Assembly: GCF_002102175.1 (NCBI RefSeq)
Contig: NZ_LQOX01000116.1
Location: forward strand, 62,001-126,000
Source: Mycobacterium gastri
GTDB taxonomy: Bacteria; Actinomycetota; Actinomycetes; Mycobacteriales; Mycobacteriaceae
Length of the DNA: 64,000 nt
Direction: 5' to 3'
The notes beneath the pieces were generated by a model that was not told where the DNA came from, searched no databases, and saw only the letters and a program-made list of their open reading frames with translations. A program made the translations under genes and the position numbers. Of this stretch, positions 1 through 8,986 are shown one piece after another. The number at the start of each line of letters is the position of its first letter. Position 1 is the first letter of the stretch.

Positions 1-853
1 GTGTCAGATCGCAGCGGCAAGTGCGAGCCGGTGTTGGGCGACGCGGAGGTGGCCGCCGTGCAGTGTGGGCCCGCTATGTCGTTCGAGATTGTGCTGATGC
101 TTGTAGGTGTCGTAGACGGCTTGGGTCTGTGGGCGCATGCCGGCGAGGTTGCTGTAGCGGCGTTGTTTTTCGTCTTTGCGGTCGGGGTGCACCAGCGGCA
201 CGCTCAGCTGGTCGGCGCAGTGGCGTTGCAACTTGGTGCTGGGTAGGCCCTTGTCGGTCAGCGCAATCATCTTCTCGCGCAGCGCGTCGAGGTCTCGGGT
301 GTGCGCGAAAGGCTTTGCGGCGACTTCTCGTTCGCTGTTTTTGGGGTCGGCCAGACACCACGCGACGGGCATCGCTTCGGCGGTGGTGATCAGATACAGC
401 TTCACCCCTAGAATCAGCGGCAGTGCGCGGCGCAGTTCCCGTAGTTGGCGAAACCGGCCAGTTCGAAGCGTTTCGCGGTTTCCCGCGGCGCATCGCACAC
501 GGCACTGGGGTGCCGTCGATCAGGCGTAGGTCGTCGGCCCAGGACGGGCATTGGGTGGCTAGCTAGGCCAGGTTCAGCGTGGCCTTGCCATCAGCGGTGT
601 CGCCGCCTTGACCCGCTTGTGGTAGCTGGGCTGTTTCGGCAGGTAGGGAAGTAGGTGCCCGAGTCGGCCGTAACACATTTGCAGCCCATGGTGTTCGCTG
701 CGGGCGCCGAGCAACGCCTGGGCCACCGCCAAGCACCACCAGCTCGGCGTCGGTCGATTGCTTCGGCCGTCGCGCGCGCCGGTCGGGGTGCACCACGTGG
801 TCATCGATCGTCACATGCAGGTCGCTCAGGAGGGCATCGAGGTCTGTCTTCAC
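1..853 (-). pseudogene. Degenerate DDE transposase (IS982-like), cut by window edge
   Basis: Two minus-strand stretches together resemble one actinobacterial DDE transposase. The amino-terminal part starts at a GTG at 853 (VKTDLDALLSDLHVTIDDH) and continues in another frame as a stretch containing LAVAQALLGARSEHH and GRLGHLLPYLPKQPSYHKR. The carboxy-terminal half (498-4) contains KLYLITTAEAMPVAWCLADP and PDRKDEKQRRYSNLAGMR. The reading frame changes at least twice between about 800 and 500, and the expected I-W-H near the end reads I-stop-H (TGA at 6-4). The gene is therefore dead and also runs off the window. Assignment to the IS982 group is from memory of similar mycobacterial transposases. 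No terminal inverted repeat could be fixed. Confidence 0.65.
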
Positions 854-1040
854 AAGCCGGCACGCCGAGAGTGCAACCACGGCGGCACCGCCCGGCGTGT
901 CGCCGCCGCCAGTGCACGCTCGGCGCAGCCGGTGCACACTCGATGAGCAGTTGGGAATTACTCATCCAGCTAGGCGGTCCAACGGCACAAAAACCTCCGT
1001 TACCGCACGACCACGCATTCCTTCGCGTGATTATGAAGCG
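854..1040. other. Non-coding gap between transposase remnant and LLM oxidoreductase
   Basis: These 187 bases hold no convincing gene. They should include one end of the decayed insertion sequence and the promoter of the downstream oxidoreductase, but no clear inverted repeat, promoter hexamer pair or strong ribosome-binding site was seen. Confidence 0.4.
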
Positions 1041-2129
1041 ATGAAGGTCGGATTGCTGGTAGCGCCGATGCACCCGTTCGAGTCGTACCGGGCGATGATC
1101 GGCCTCGCCGAGGACGCCAACGCCGACTCCGCGTGGATTCCCGACCATTTGCTCGGTTGCGCGCATCCTGCCCTGTGGCCCGACATGGCGCTGGCGTCGC
1201 TGTCGCCTGATGCCGACGCCTGGTATGACCCGTTCGCCTGTATCGCGGTGATCGGCCGGGAATCGAATCTGTCGATGGGGGTGTGTGTCACCGACCCGAT
1301 CCGCCGCCGGGCAGCCGATGTCGCACGCACAACGCTGACCTTACATCAGTTGTGCCGCAATGGATTCAGCTTAGGCGTGGGTGCCGGAGAGGCCGAGAAC
1401 CTGGTTCCGTTCGGCTACGACTTCTCGGCCCCGGTGACAGAACTGGAAGCGTTTTTGAAAGAGCTACGAGCGTTGCTCGATTACGGCATGACGGCGGCCG
1501 GGTCATGCGGCCGGATCGGTCTGCCGTTGCGGCGCGACGGCCTGGGTCCACCGAAGGTGTGGGTGGCCGGGCATGGTCCACGCATGTTGCGGCTGACCGG
1601 CGAGTACGGCGACGGATGGGTTCCGGCGTGGCCGATGAGCCCGTCGAGCTATGGCGACAGACGCGACGTCGTCGCCAAATACGCCGCTCGGGCCGGACGT
1701 GCGATGCCGGAGTGTGCGTTGCACGTCGCGGTGATCGTCGGTGAATCCCGCGACCATGTCGCCGAACTCATGGAACGCGATCCCCTGGGCAAACTCGGTG
1801 CATTGATGTGCTCCGCTGAGCTGTGGAGCAAGCATGGACTGAGCCATCCGGCCGGTGACCGATGCCGCGGCCTGGTGGACCTGATCTATCACGACCTCGA
1901 TCCGGAACTGCTTCGTGAGATTGCGCCGACCATCCCGTTCGAGCTCGTCGAGGAGTTCATGTTCGTCGGGAATGCCGCCGAGATCGCCGGCAGGATCAGT
2001 GGCTACGTGGACAACGGCCTGGAACATGTCATCGTGGGCAATGCCACCGGGACCGTCGGCGGGATCGAAGAGATCAACGCCAACTCCGGACAATTGCTGA
2101 CCTTGGTGGCCGCTCTTCGTGAGCTGTAG
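1041..2129 (+). CDS. LLM-class F420/flavin-dependent oxidoreductase
   Basis: The product of 362 residues is a bacterial-luciferase-fold (LLM) oxidoreductase. The start MKVGLLVAPMHPFESYR at 1041 gives a proper first beta strand. An upstream in-frame extension back to about 897 has no family resemblance. Visible family blocks are WIPDHLLG near residues 32-39, GVCVTDPIRRRAADVARTT near 80-100, LGVGAGEAEN near 115 and PPKVWVAGHGPRMLRLTG near 170-190. These blocks closely resemble the phthiodiolone ketoreductase type (M. tuberculosis Rv2951c), which uses F420H2. The substrate here is unknown because no PDIM genes are nearby. It lies next to a dead transposase and converges on the ThDP-enzyme operon with a 21-base gap. 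Only a weak ribosome-binding sequence (GAAGCG) precedes the start. Confidence 0.8.
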   Translation: MKVGLLVAPMHPFESYRAMIGLAEDANADSAWIPDHLLGCAHPALWPDMALASLSPDADAWYDPFACIAVIGRESNLSMGVCVTDPIRRRAADVARTTLTLHQLCRNGFSLGVGAGEAENLVPFGYDFSAPVTELEAFLKELRALLDYGMTAAGSCGRIGLPLRRDGLGPPKVWVAGHGPRMLRLTGEYGDGWVPAWPMSPSSYGDRRDVVAKYAARAGRAMPECALHVAVIVGESRDHVAELMERDPLGKLGALMCSAELWSKHGLSHPAGDRCRGLVDLIYHDLDPELLREIAPTIPFELVEEFMFVGNAAEIAGRISGYVDNGLEHVIVGNATGTVGGIEEINANSGQLLTLVAALREL

Positions 2130-2150
2130 CCACCCGGCCCGGCGCCGCGG

Positions 2151-3821
2151 CTACTGCCCGCCGGACAGCACCTTATGGCAGTCGACCGAGCGCATCTCCA
2201 TCACCAGCGCCAAGTTCTGGTGTGGGTCGACCGGCGCGTCGATGATGTGCACTCCGCCGGCCGCTACGGCCTCGTCGAGTATCGCGCGGAACTTGGCGGG
2301 GTCGTCGAGCCGATGGCCGGTGGCTCCGTAGCTGCGGGCGTACGTGACGAAATCCGGGTTGGCGAAATCCACGCCGAACCTCTGGTAACCGTCGACCATC
2401 TGTTTCATCGCGATCATGGCCAGGCTGCTGTCGTTGAACACCACGACAATCAGATCGAGCCCGAGGCGGACGGCCGTTTCCAGATCCTGGCCGTTCATGG
2501 CGAAACCGCCGTCGCCGGTGAGCACCACCACCTTGCGCTCGGGATGAACGAGTTTGGCGGCAATCGCGGCCGGCAGGCTGATCCCCATCGATCCCAGCGC
2601 GTGATCGATCAGCATAGTGTTGGGTTGGCGGGCGTTGAAGTTCCGCGTGGCCCACAGCATGTGGATGCCGTTGTCGAGCGAGAGGATGTCCTCATCGGCC
2701 ATGAACTCGCGCAGGGTGGCGATCAGGTATCCCTGTTTGGCGGGGAACGAGGTGTCGCCGGCGGAGCGGTTGATGCTGTCCTGCATGGCTTTTCCGAGAC
2801 TGCGGAAGCCGTCGTGATCCCACTCCGGATTCCGGTCGAGCTGCGCGGTCAGCCGCCGCAGCGCATCGGCCATGTCGCCGACCACCTGTGTTTGCGGGAA
2901 ATACGAGTTGTCGCCTTGGGCGGCAAAGGGGTTGAGGTGGATAACGGTGCGCCCGTCATCGGGTGCCATGAACATGGTCGGCTTCTCCATCACGTCATGA
3001 CCGATGTTGAGCACTACGTCGGCGGACTGGATGGCGCAGTTCGGATAGTCGCCGGGCATGATCGAACAACCCAGGTAGTTCGGGTCGTCCTCGTTGGCGA
3101 CGCCCTTGCCCATCATCGTTGCCACGAACGGGATCTGGGTCTTGGCAATCAGTTCCCGTACCGCCGCCGCCACGGCGGGCCGGTTGGCGCGGGTGCCGCC
3201 GCCCACCATGATCAGCGGCCGGCTCGCGTCCTGGATCAGCGCGGCCGCGGCCGCGATGCTGTCCTCGGTGGCCACCGGAATGTCGCCGTGCCGGCACGGG
3301 ACCAGTGGGCCCAGCTCGGTCTCCCGGGCCACATCGTCGGGCAGTTCCAGGTGCGCGGGCCCCTGACGCCCGCCCAACGCCGACATCATCGCCTGCCGCA
3401 GCAGGGAGCCGGCCATGTGCCCGGATGGGATCTTGGCTGCGAACTTGGTGATGGGACGCATCACGTTGACCACGTCGACAAGCTGGTATTGCCCCATGCG
3501 GTTGTCCCGCTCCGCCTTTTGGCCGGTGATGACCAGCATCGGCATGGCCGCCAGATAGGCGTGGGCGACCGGGGTGGTCAGGTTCATCGCCCCGGCGCCC
3601 AGCGTCGACATGGCAACGGCGAGCCTGCCGGTCAGGCGGCCGTAGGCCGCGGCCGCGAAACCCGCGGCCTGTTCGTGGCGGAACAGGACGAACTTGATCC
3701 GCCCATCCTTGTGCAGCGCCTCCATGAAATGCAGGTTCTCATCGCCGGGAATACCGAACACGTACTCGACGCCTTCGGCCGCGAGTGCCTCGACGATCTG
3801 CTCGCTGGTATTCGACGGCAT
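2151..3821 (-). CDS. ThDP-dependent enzyme, acetolactate synthase-like
   Basis: A 556-residue protein with the three domains of the acetolactate synthase/pyruvate oxidase family: PYR (about 1-170), central (190-330) and PP (360-540). Glu50 in FRHEQAAG is the expected activator of ThDP. The ThDP/Mg motif starts with GDGGFAMN near residue 434 and ends at FND about 25 residues later. FGIPGDENLHFMEAL and AYGRLTGRLAVAMSTLGAGA are closest to catabolic AlsS-type enzymes. There is no neighbouring ilvN-type regulatory subunit, so a branched-chain biosynthetic role is unlikely. The likely chemistry is decarboxylation of a 2-oxo acid with carboligation; the substrate is not deducible. Its ATG overlaps the stop of the RraA-like gene by one base, indicating translational coupling as the last gene of a four-gene operon. 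Confidence 0.85.
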   Translation of the reverse strand: MPSNTSEQIVEALAAEGVEYVFGIPGDENLHFMEALHKDGRIKFVLFRHEQAAGFAAAAYGRLTGRLAVAMSTLGAGAMNLTTPVAHAYLAAMPMLVITGQKAERDNRMGQYQLVDVVNVMRPITKFAAKIPSGHMAGSLLRQAMMSALGGRQGPAHLELPDDVARETELGPLVPCRHGDIPVATEDSIAAAAALIQDASRPLIMVGGGTRANRPAVAAAVRELIAKTQIPFVATMMGKGVANEDDPNYLGCSIMPGDYPNCAIQSADVVLNIGHDVMEKPTMFMAPDDGRTVIHLNPFAAQGDNSYFPQTQVVGDMADALRRLTAQLDRNPEWDHDGFRSLGKAMQDSINRSAGDTSFPAKQGYLIATLREFMADEDILSLDNGIHMLWATRNFNARQPNTMLIDHALGSMGISLPAAIAAKLVHPERKVVVLTGDGGFAMNGQDLETAVRLGLDLIVVVFNDSSLAMIAMKQMVDGYQRFGVDFANPDFVTYARSYGATGHRLDDPAKFRAILDEAVAAGGVHIIDAPVDPHQNLALVMEMRSVDCHKVLSGGQ

Positions 3822-4480
3822 CAGAGCTCACCGCTGCCGTGGCTGAGCACCGCCTGCGGATCTTCGGATTTCAGGCCCGCTTTCATCTGGTCCATCTTCT
3901 GCATCACCTGGCGCGCCTTGGTCAGGATCGCTTCGGCCTCGGCGCCGGGGATGACTACGGCCGTCGACCCCTTGGCGAAGACCACATCGCCGGGCACCAC
4001 CGTGACTCCTCCGACCGCCACCGGAACATCGGCCAGATAGGGCTGAATCTCATTGCCGCCGGCGCGCACCGTTTCGCCGCGGCAGTACGTCGCGAAGTTG
4101 TAGGTGCGCAGTTCCTCGAAGTCGCGCAGCATGCCGTCGGCGAGAATGCCTGCCATGCCCAGGTTTTCAACGCGGCTGAGCTTAGTGCCGCCGCCGAGCG
4201 AGGTCTGCTGGTATCCGTTCGACGCCATCACCAGGACGGCACCCTTGGCCTCATGCGCGGCGGCGGCGCGGTAGATGGCCGGTCCGAGGCTGTGCTTCTG
4301 CGGGTCCATCAGGTCCTTGCGCACCGGCAGAAAGGAGATGGTCACCGCCGGGCCGACAAGGACGCGATCGGGATCGGGGCTGCGCAGTTCGATGATGTGC
4401 GCACGGTGTTGATGCGTCATCATCATCGCGTCGACGACGTCGGCGACGCCGAGACCAGCGACCAGTTCCTTGAGTTGCAT
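3821..4480 (-). CDS. RraA-family aldolase/decarboxylase
   Basis: A 219-residue member of the RraA / 4-hydroxy-4-methyl-2-oxoglutarate aldolase family. The family signature appears as GILADGMLRDFEELR, with the Arg and Mg-binding Asp near residues 119-120, and a GGGTK loop about 20 residues earlier. Aldolase members cleave 4-hydroxy-2-oxo diacids to pyruvate plus a second oxo acid, or decarboxylate oxaloacetate. RNase E inhibition is a property of only some relatives. The ATG at 4480 is preferred because AGAAGGG at 4496-4490 lies 9 bases upstream; a GTG at 4486 is only 3 bases from it. It sits between the dehalogenase remnant and the ThDP enzyme, so it could supply pyruvate or another oxo acid to the latter (inference). 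Confidence 0.82.
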   Translation of the reverse strand: MQLKELVAGLGVADVVDAMMMTHQHRAHIIELRSPDPDRVLVGPAVTISFLPVRKDLMDPQKHSLGPAIYRAAAAHEAKGAVLVMASNGYQQTSLGGGTKLSRVENLGMAGILADGMLRDFEELRTYNFATYCRGETVRAGGNEIQPYLADVPVAVGGVTVVPGDVVFAKGSTAVVIPGAEAEAILTKARQVMQKMDQMKAGLKSEDPQAVLSHGSGEL

Positions 4481-4497
4481 GACCACAATCCCTTCTG

Positions 4498-5353
4498 TTA
4501 GCGCTCATTGTCGGTCTCACGAGGCAGCAAGCGAAGTAACAGGCTCACCATCGGGATCATCCGTGCCATCGCGTTCGGCACCAGGCTTTCCAGTGAAACC
4601 CTGATGGGCGTGGCGGTTTCGGCGTCCGGCAGGCCGGTGTTCCCCAGCGCGCCGCTGACTGCATGCTCGCGACGTCTGCCGTCGGCGATCACCGCATCGA
4701 TCGCGGCCAGCAGCGAGCCGTTGTCGTGCAGCGGTTGCAGGGTCGGTGTAGTAGAGCACCAACATGCCCGGCCAATGAGCAAGGTTTCGGGGCAGGCTGA
4801 CCTGCAGGTCTCGCGCCCGGCTGCGGGCTCCGATCAGATTCACGATGCGCACCATTTCGGCGACGTGCGGCGGCATCTCGTCCAGGTTCATCAACAGCGC
4901 ACATGCGGCCGGCGGTGGCCGGTGGGGTGGCTGCTGAATCCACGGGCACGCTGGCGGCGTCAGGCCGTGCAGCCGGGCCCGGACGGCGCAGAACCCCACC
5001 AGGTTGAGTGGATTGCCGGTGTCATGCCCGGAAAGTGTTGTGCGGATGCCATTTTGGTTATCGGCTCCGAGTCCGACCGAGCGCAGCGCGGCAACGCTGA
5101 GTTGCGGTACCGGCGGCAACTCTTGTCCCTGACGCAGCGCGTCGGCTTCCCGGTACACCGCGCCGTTGGCGTAGCGGGGTTTCATCGTCTCCCAGGTCCA
5201 GCGCAACGCATCGGGGATGGGGGCGAGATTATGCCAGATCAAGTTGACGAAAGTCATTCCGAGCGTTTGCCGTATGTCGGCATAGAGGTCCGCGATTTCC
5301 CCGGTGGCCGCGGCCTGGCTGATACTGGGAACCGGATCTCCGGACGACCGCAT
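4498..5353 (-). pseudogene. DehI-type 2-haloacid dehalogenase family gene, frameshifted
   Basis: The reading frame beginning with ATG at 5353 resembles the DehI halocarboxylic-acid dehalogenase family: IADLYADIRQTLGMTFVNLI, then a second internal repeat with VAEMVRIVNLIGARSRA and NLAHWPGMLVLYY. That frame runs on as Arg-rich nonsense to 4517. At about 4745 the other frame takes over with natural protein sequence (LQPLHDNGSLLAAIDAVIA onward) and stops at 4498, only 17 bases before the RraA-like start. The restored product would be about 285 residues. The gene is either a recent pseudogene or carries a one-base assembly error. DehI enzymes hydrolyse 2-haloalkanoic acids to 2-hydroxy acids. Catalytic residues could not be checked, so the substrate is unproven. 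It follows the flavodoxin-like gene by 33 bases. Confidence 0.7.
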
Positions 5354-5386
5354 GACGCTGGCTTTCAGGCTGAATCCGCTGCCGGT

Positions 5387-6151
5387 TCAGTCTGGCATGT
5401 TCTCGCGCATATGCTTGATCGCGAGTTTCATGGCCGCTTCCTTGACTTTGTTGCGTGCCATCATCTTTGCGTTGCGTTCGGCGATGTTGACGGTGTAGGG
5501 GTTCTCCCGCAACAGCTTTGCCGCAAAGAGCAGGTTGAGCGCGGTCAGCTCGGCGTTGCGGCGCACGTACGGGGACAACTCGCCGCCGGCTTCGATGTAG
5601 CTGGCCCCGGGTCCGGCGTCACCGACCCAGTACACGTCGGTATTGGGTGGGACCGTCGCGCCGAAGTGCAAGAGGTTGGCGAAGGTGTTGGCCACACAGT
5701 CATGGCTGCCGTCCTCGTTGCCGGTGACCACGATGCCCGCCACCGACCCGTAGAGCGGGAACTGTCCGGTCCGTTCGCACATCACCGTCTTGGTGGTGCC
5801 GTCGAGCCGTTCGATCACCCGCTGCATCACCGACGACCGCACTCCCATCCAGATCGGCATTGCGGGCACGATGATGTTGCAGCGCTTGACCTTTTCCAGG
5901 ATCGCCGGCCACTCATCCCCGTCGCCCTCATCGTTCATCACCCCGGGCTTGACGTTGTAGTCGACGACCCGGACGATCTCGGTTTCGATGTCGGGTTCGT
6001 GAGCCCGTAGACGCTCGATCAGCAGATTGCACAGCGCCTCGGTATTCGATACTTCCGGCGCATTTTTCAAGGTGCAGTTCAGAAAGAGCGCGTAAAGCGG
6101 CCCTTCCTTTTTCAGGTCGTGGAATACCGACGTCGCCACGCGCTTCTCCAT
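5387..6151 (-). CDS. Flavodoxin / NADPH-dependent FMN reductase family protein
   Basis: A 254-residue protein of the flavodoxin-like NAD(P)H:FMN oxidoreductase fold. A first beta strand ALFLNCTLK at about residue 21 leads into the phosphate-binding loop. NIIVPAMPIWMGVRSSVMQ near residue 92 and AGIVVTGNEDGSHDC near 138 are the usual second and third flavin-contacting segments. The carboxy end has an extra lysine-rich helix (KMMARNKVKEAAMKLAIKH). As first gene of the accessory operon it probably supplies a redox step or reduced flavin to the others (inference). The ATG at 6151 has no strong ribosome-binding site. A palindrome lies 58-78 bases upstream. Confidence 0.75.
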   Translation of the reverse strand: MEKRVATSVFHDLKKEGPLYALFLNCTLKNAPEVSNTEALCNLLIERLRAHEPDIETEIVRVVDYNVKPGVMNDEGDGDEWPAILEKVKRCNIIVPAMPIWMGVRSSVMQRVIERLDGTTKTVMCERTGQFPLYGSVAGIVVTGNEDGSHDCVANTFANLLHFGATVPPNTDVYWVGDAGPGASYIEAGGELSPYVRRNAELTALNLLFAAKLLRENPYTVNIAERNAKMMARNKVKEAAMKLAIKHMRENMPD

Positions 6152-6191
6152 TTGTTAGCCGCTGGTGGAATTTGGATGAGACCGCAAGCGA

Positions 6192-6229
6192 AGATTACAC
6201 GAATGGGCGCGTATCGGAAGTGGATACGC
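6192..6229 (-). promoter_or_regulatory. Candidate promoter and operator of the accessory operon
   Basis: A perfect inverted repeat, GCGTATC at 6209-6215 and GATACGC at 6223-6229, is separated by 7 bases. Read on the minus strand, TAATCT (6197-6192) fits a mycobacterial -10 hexamer, and the palindrome covers the -35 position. The arrangement suits repression by a dimeric regulator such as TetR. No regulator gene is visible in the window. Confidence 0.35.
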
Positions 6230-6250
6230 CGGACAAAATGCAGCTGACTG

Positions 6251-7162
6251 CTAAGCGTGGTCGCGCCGCGCGGTGGCGTAGCGCAGCGCTTCGCCAATGG
6301 TGTTGTGGTGGAACTGAAAACCGGTTTGTTCCAGCGCAGCCGGGATGGCGCGCTGACCGCTGAGCAGGACTTCGTCGGCGAACTCGCCGAGCGCGGCGCG
6401 TAGTGCGAACCCGGGCAGCATCAACGGGGTCGGGCGGTTCAGCGCCCGGCCGAGCGCGGTGGTGAACTCGGCGTTGGTCACCGGCGCCGGCCCGGTCATG
6501 TTCACCGGCCCGGACAAGTCGGGGTTGGAGATGGCGAACTGCAGCGCCCGCACCTCGTCCTCGAGGCTGATCCACGACATGTACTGACGGCCGCTGCCCA
6601 GCCGCGCCCCCAGGCCCACCGAGAATGCCGGCCGCATCGGGCGCAGCGCGCCCCCGGCCGGAGCCAGCACCAGCCCGGTGCGGGCCAGCACCACACGGGT
6701 GCCGGCGTACTGGGCCGGCAGCGTGGCGGCTTCCCAATCCACACACAGCTGGGCCAGGAAACCCATTCCGGATGAGTCATTTTCGTCGACGACGCGGTCC
6801 CGGGTGTCTCCGTAGTAACCCACCGCGCTGGCGTTGACCAGGGTGCCGACACCGGCGTCGGCGACGGCGGCGGACAGCACCTCGGTGGGCGTGATCCGGC
6901 TGTCGCGCAGGCTCTGTTTGAAGGCCCCAGACCAGCGGCGCCGGCCGATGTTGACGCCGCACAGGTTGACCACGGCGTCGACGCCGGTGAGTACATCGGG
7001 ATCGAACTCGCCGCTGTCGGGATTCCAGTGCAACTCTTCGGAACTCGCCGGTGTCCGGCGCACGATGCGAAGCACCGTATGGTCGGCGGCGCGAAGCGCG
7101 GCGGCCAAAGCCGAGCCGATCAGGCCGGACGAACCCGCTATCGCAACAACCGTCTCGGGCAC
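6251..7162 (-). CDS. TIGR01777-type SDR epimerase (Rv2216 homologue)
   Basis: A 303-residue NAD(P)-binding protein with the Rossmann motif [11 protein letters not shown] at residues 9-19, NLCGVNIG near 69 and [14 protein letters not shown] near 113. The YfcH/Rv2216 family is short-chain-dehydrogenase-like but its substrate is unknown. Sequence and place (immediately after dlaT) match M. tuberculosis Rv2216. The GTG at 7162 is the only start that keeps the first beta strand. The gap to the dlaT stop is 39 bases, so co-transcription with dlaT is likely. In M. tuberculosis lipB and lipA follow at this point; here the accessory operon begins instead. Confidence 0.88.
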   Translation of the reverse strand: MPETVVAIAGSSGLIGSALAAALRAADHTVLRIVRRTPASSEELHWNPDSGEFDPDVLTGVDAVVNLCGVNIGRRRWSGAFKQSLRDSRITPTEVLSAAVADAGVGTLVNASAVGYYGDTRDRVVDENDSSGMGFLAQLCVDWEAATLPAQYAGTRVVLARTGLVLAPAGGALRPMRPAFSVGLGARLGSGRQYMSWISLEDEVRALQFAISNPDLSGPVNMTGPAPVTNAEFTTALGRALNRPTPLMLPGFALRAALGEFADEVLLSGQRAIPAALEQTGFQFHHNTIGEALRYATARRDHA

Positions 7163-7201
7163 TGTTTCATCTAGCCTTTCTCGGCCTTTCGTGACAGCCC
7201 A

Positions 7202-8986
7202 TCAAAGACCCAGGTCTGCTTCGAACGCTCCCTCTTCGAGGCGGTGCTTGATGGTGCTGAGGAAACGTCCCGCATCCGCGCCGTCGATGAGGCGATGGTC
7301 GTAGGTCAGCGGCAGATAGCACACGGAGCGCACGCCGATCGATTCGTTGCCGAAGGAGTCGACGATCACCCTGGGCCGTTTGACGATCGCTCCGGTACCC
7401 AACATGGCTGCCTGCGGCGGCACCAATATCGGGGTGTCGAACAAGGCGCCCTGGCTGCCGATGTTGGTGATGGTGAATGTGCCGCCGGACAACTCGTCGG
7501 GCTTCAAGTTGCCCGACCGCGCGCGGGTGGCGATGTCGGCAATCGCGCGGGCCAGCCCAGCCAGTGACAAGTCGCCGGCGTTGTGGATGACGGGGGAGAG
7601 CAAGCCCTGCTCGGTGTCGACGGCGAACCCGATGTGCTCGGCGTCGTAGTAGGTGATCTCCTTTGTCTGCTCGTTGTAGCTGGCGTTGATGTTGGGATGG
7701 ATCTTGAGGGCGTCGATGACCGCTCGGGCGAAGAACGGCAGGAAGGTCAGATTCACCCCCTCCCGTTCGGCGAACGCCGCCTTGGCCCTAGCCCGCAGCG
7801 CCACGATCTTTGTCATGTCGACTTCGTGGGTCTGGGTGAGCTGCGCAGTTGCCTGCAAGGACTCGCGGGTCTTGTTGGCGGTGAGCTGGCGGATCCGGCT
7901 GGCCTTCTGCGTGGTGCCCCGCAGATGCGCCAATGCGGGGGCCGGGGCGGACGGGGCGGCGGCTGTGGCAGCCGGCGCAGGGGCTGCAGCCGGCGGCTGC
8001 CCGGCTGGTTTCTTCTGTTCTGCCGCGGCCAGTACGTCCTGCTTGCGGATCCGGCCGCCGACGCCGGTGCCGGTCACCTCGGCGAGGTCGATGTTGTGCT
8101 GTGAGGCCAGCTTTCGCACCAGCGGCGTGACGTACGGGGTGCCTTCGGCTGCGCCTTGGGCCGCGGGCTGAGATGGTGGTGCTTCGGCCTTCGGCGCGGG
8201 CGCGGTGGCGGGTTCGGGCTTGGGTTCGGGAGCCGGCTTGGCGGCGGGCTCGGGTTTGGGTTCGGGCTTGGCTTCCGGCTTGGGTGCCGCCTCCGCCTCG
8301 GGTGCGGGTGCCGGCTTGGGAGCGGTCGGCGCGCCGGCCTGGGAGCCGGTGCCGATCCGCGCCAACTCACCGCCGACGGCCACGACGTCGTCCTCGTCGG
8401 CGGTGATGCTGACCAGGACGCCGGCCACCGGTGACGGGATCTCGGTGTCGACCTTGTCGGTGGAGACCTCCACCAGCGGGTCGTCGACTCCGACCGAATC
8501 CCCGACCTTCTTCAGCCAGCGAGTCACGGTGCCCTCGGTGACCGATTCGCCGAGTTCGGGCATCAGCACCGGTGTGGTGTCGCCGCCGGAAGCCGACGGC
8601 TCCGCCGGTTCGGATTTCGGTTCGGATGCCGCCTGGGGTTGCGGCGCGGGCTCCGGTTCGGGTTGGGCCTGGGGGGCCGGCGCGCCTTTATCGGGACCCG
8701 CGGCTTCGGGTTCTGGTTGGGAGGGCTTCTGGTCGCCGCCGGTTTCCGACGCATCGCCGATGATGGCCAATTCGCCGCCGACCTCGACCGTGTCGTCCTC
8801 CTGGGCGATGATCCTGGTCAGCACGCCCGCGGCCGGCGAAGGGATTTCGGTGTCGACCTTGTCGGTCGACACCTCGACGAGGGGCTCGTCGATCTCGACC
8901 GTGTCGCCTTCCTGCTTGAGCCAACGGGTGACGGTTCCCTCGGTGACGCTCTCACCGAGTGCCGGCATCTGGACTGAGAAGGCCAT
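7202..8986 (-). CDS. dlaT: Dihydrolipoamide acyltransferase, E2 of pyruvate dehydrogenase
   Basis: A 594-residue E2 protein. In order: lipoyl domain 1 (lipoylated Lys43 in STDKVDTE), lipoyl domain 2 (Lys178 in the same motif), peripheral-subunit-binding domain (about 284-318, [16 protein letters not shown]) and catalytic acyltransferase core (about 370-594, active-site His564 in [14 protein letters not shown]). The linkers are long Pro/Ala/Glu/Lys repeats, which makes the protein longer than the 553-residue M. tuberculosis DlaT as I recall it. In mycobacteria DlaT serves pyruvate dehydrogenase and also peroxynitrite reductase with Lpd, AhpD and AhpC. The start at 8986 has AGGAG at 9000-8996, 9 bases upstream, which excludes the longer in-frame extension. 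Confidence 0.96.
   Translation of the reverse strand: MAFSVQMPALGESVTEGTVTRWLKQEGDTVEIDEPLVEVSTDKVDTEIPSPAAGVLTRIIAQEDDTVEVGGELAIIGDASETGGDQKPSQPEPEAAGPDKGAPAPQAQPEPEPAPQPQAASEPKSEPAEPSASGGDTTPVLMPELGESVTEGTVTRWLKKVGDSVGVDDPLVEVSTDKVDTEIPSPVAGVLVSITADEDDVVAVGGELARIGTGSQAGAPTAPKPAPAPEAEAAPKPEAKPEPKPEPAAKPAPEPKPEPATAPAPKAEAPPSQPAAQGAAEGTPYVTPLVRKLASQHNIDLAEVTGTGVGGRIRKQDVLAAAEQKKPAGQPPAAAPAPAATAAAPSAPAPALAHLRGTTQKASRIRQLTANKTRESLQATAQLTQTHEVDMTKIVALRARAKAAFAEREGVNLTFLPFFARAVIDALKIHPNINASYNEQTKEITYYDAEHIGFAVDTEQGLLSPVIHNAGDLSLAGLARAIADIATRARSGNLKPDELSGGTFTITNIGSQGALFDTPILVPPQAAMLGTGAIVKRPRVIVDSFGNESIGVRSVCYLPLTYDHRLIDGADAGRFLSTIKHRLEEGAFEADLGL

Noticed and set aside
2175..4040. Long plus-strand open frame opposite the ThDP and RraA-like genes
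   Set aside because: Composition is His/Gly/Arg-rich with no family resemblance; it is the GC-driven shadow of the well-supported minus-strand genes.
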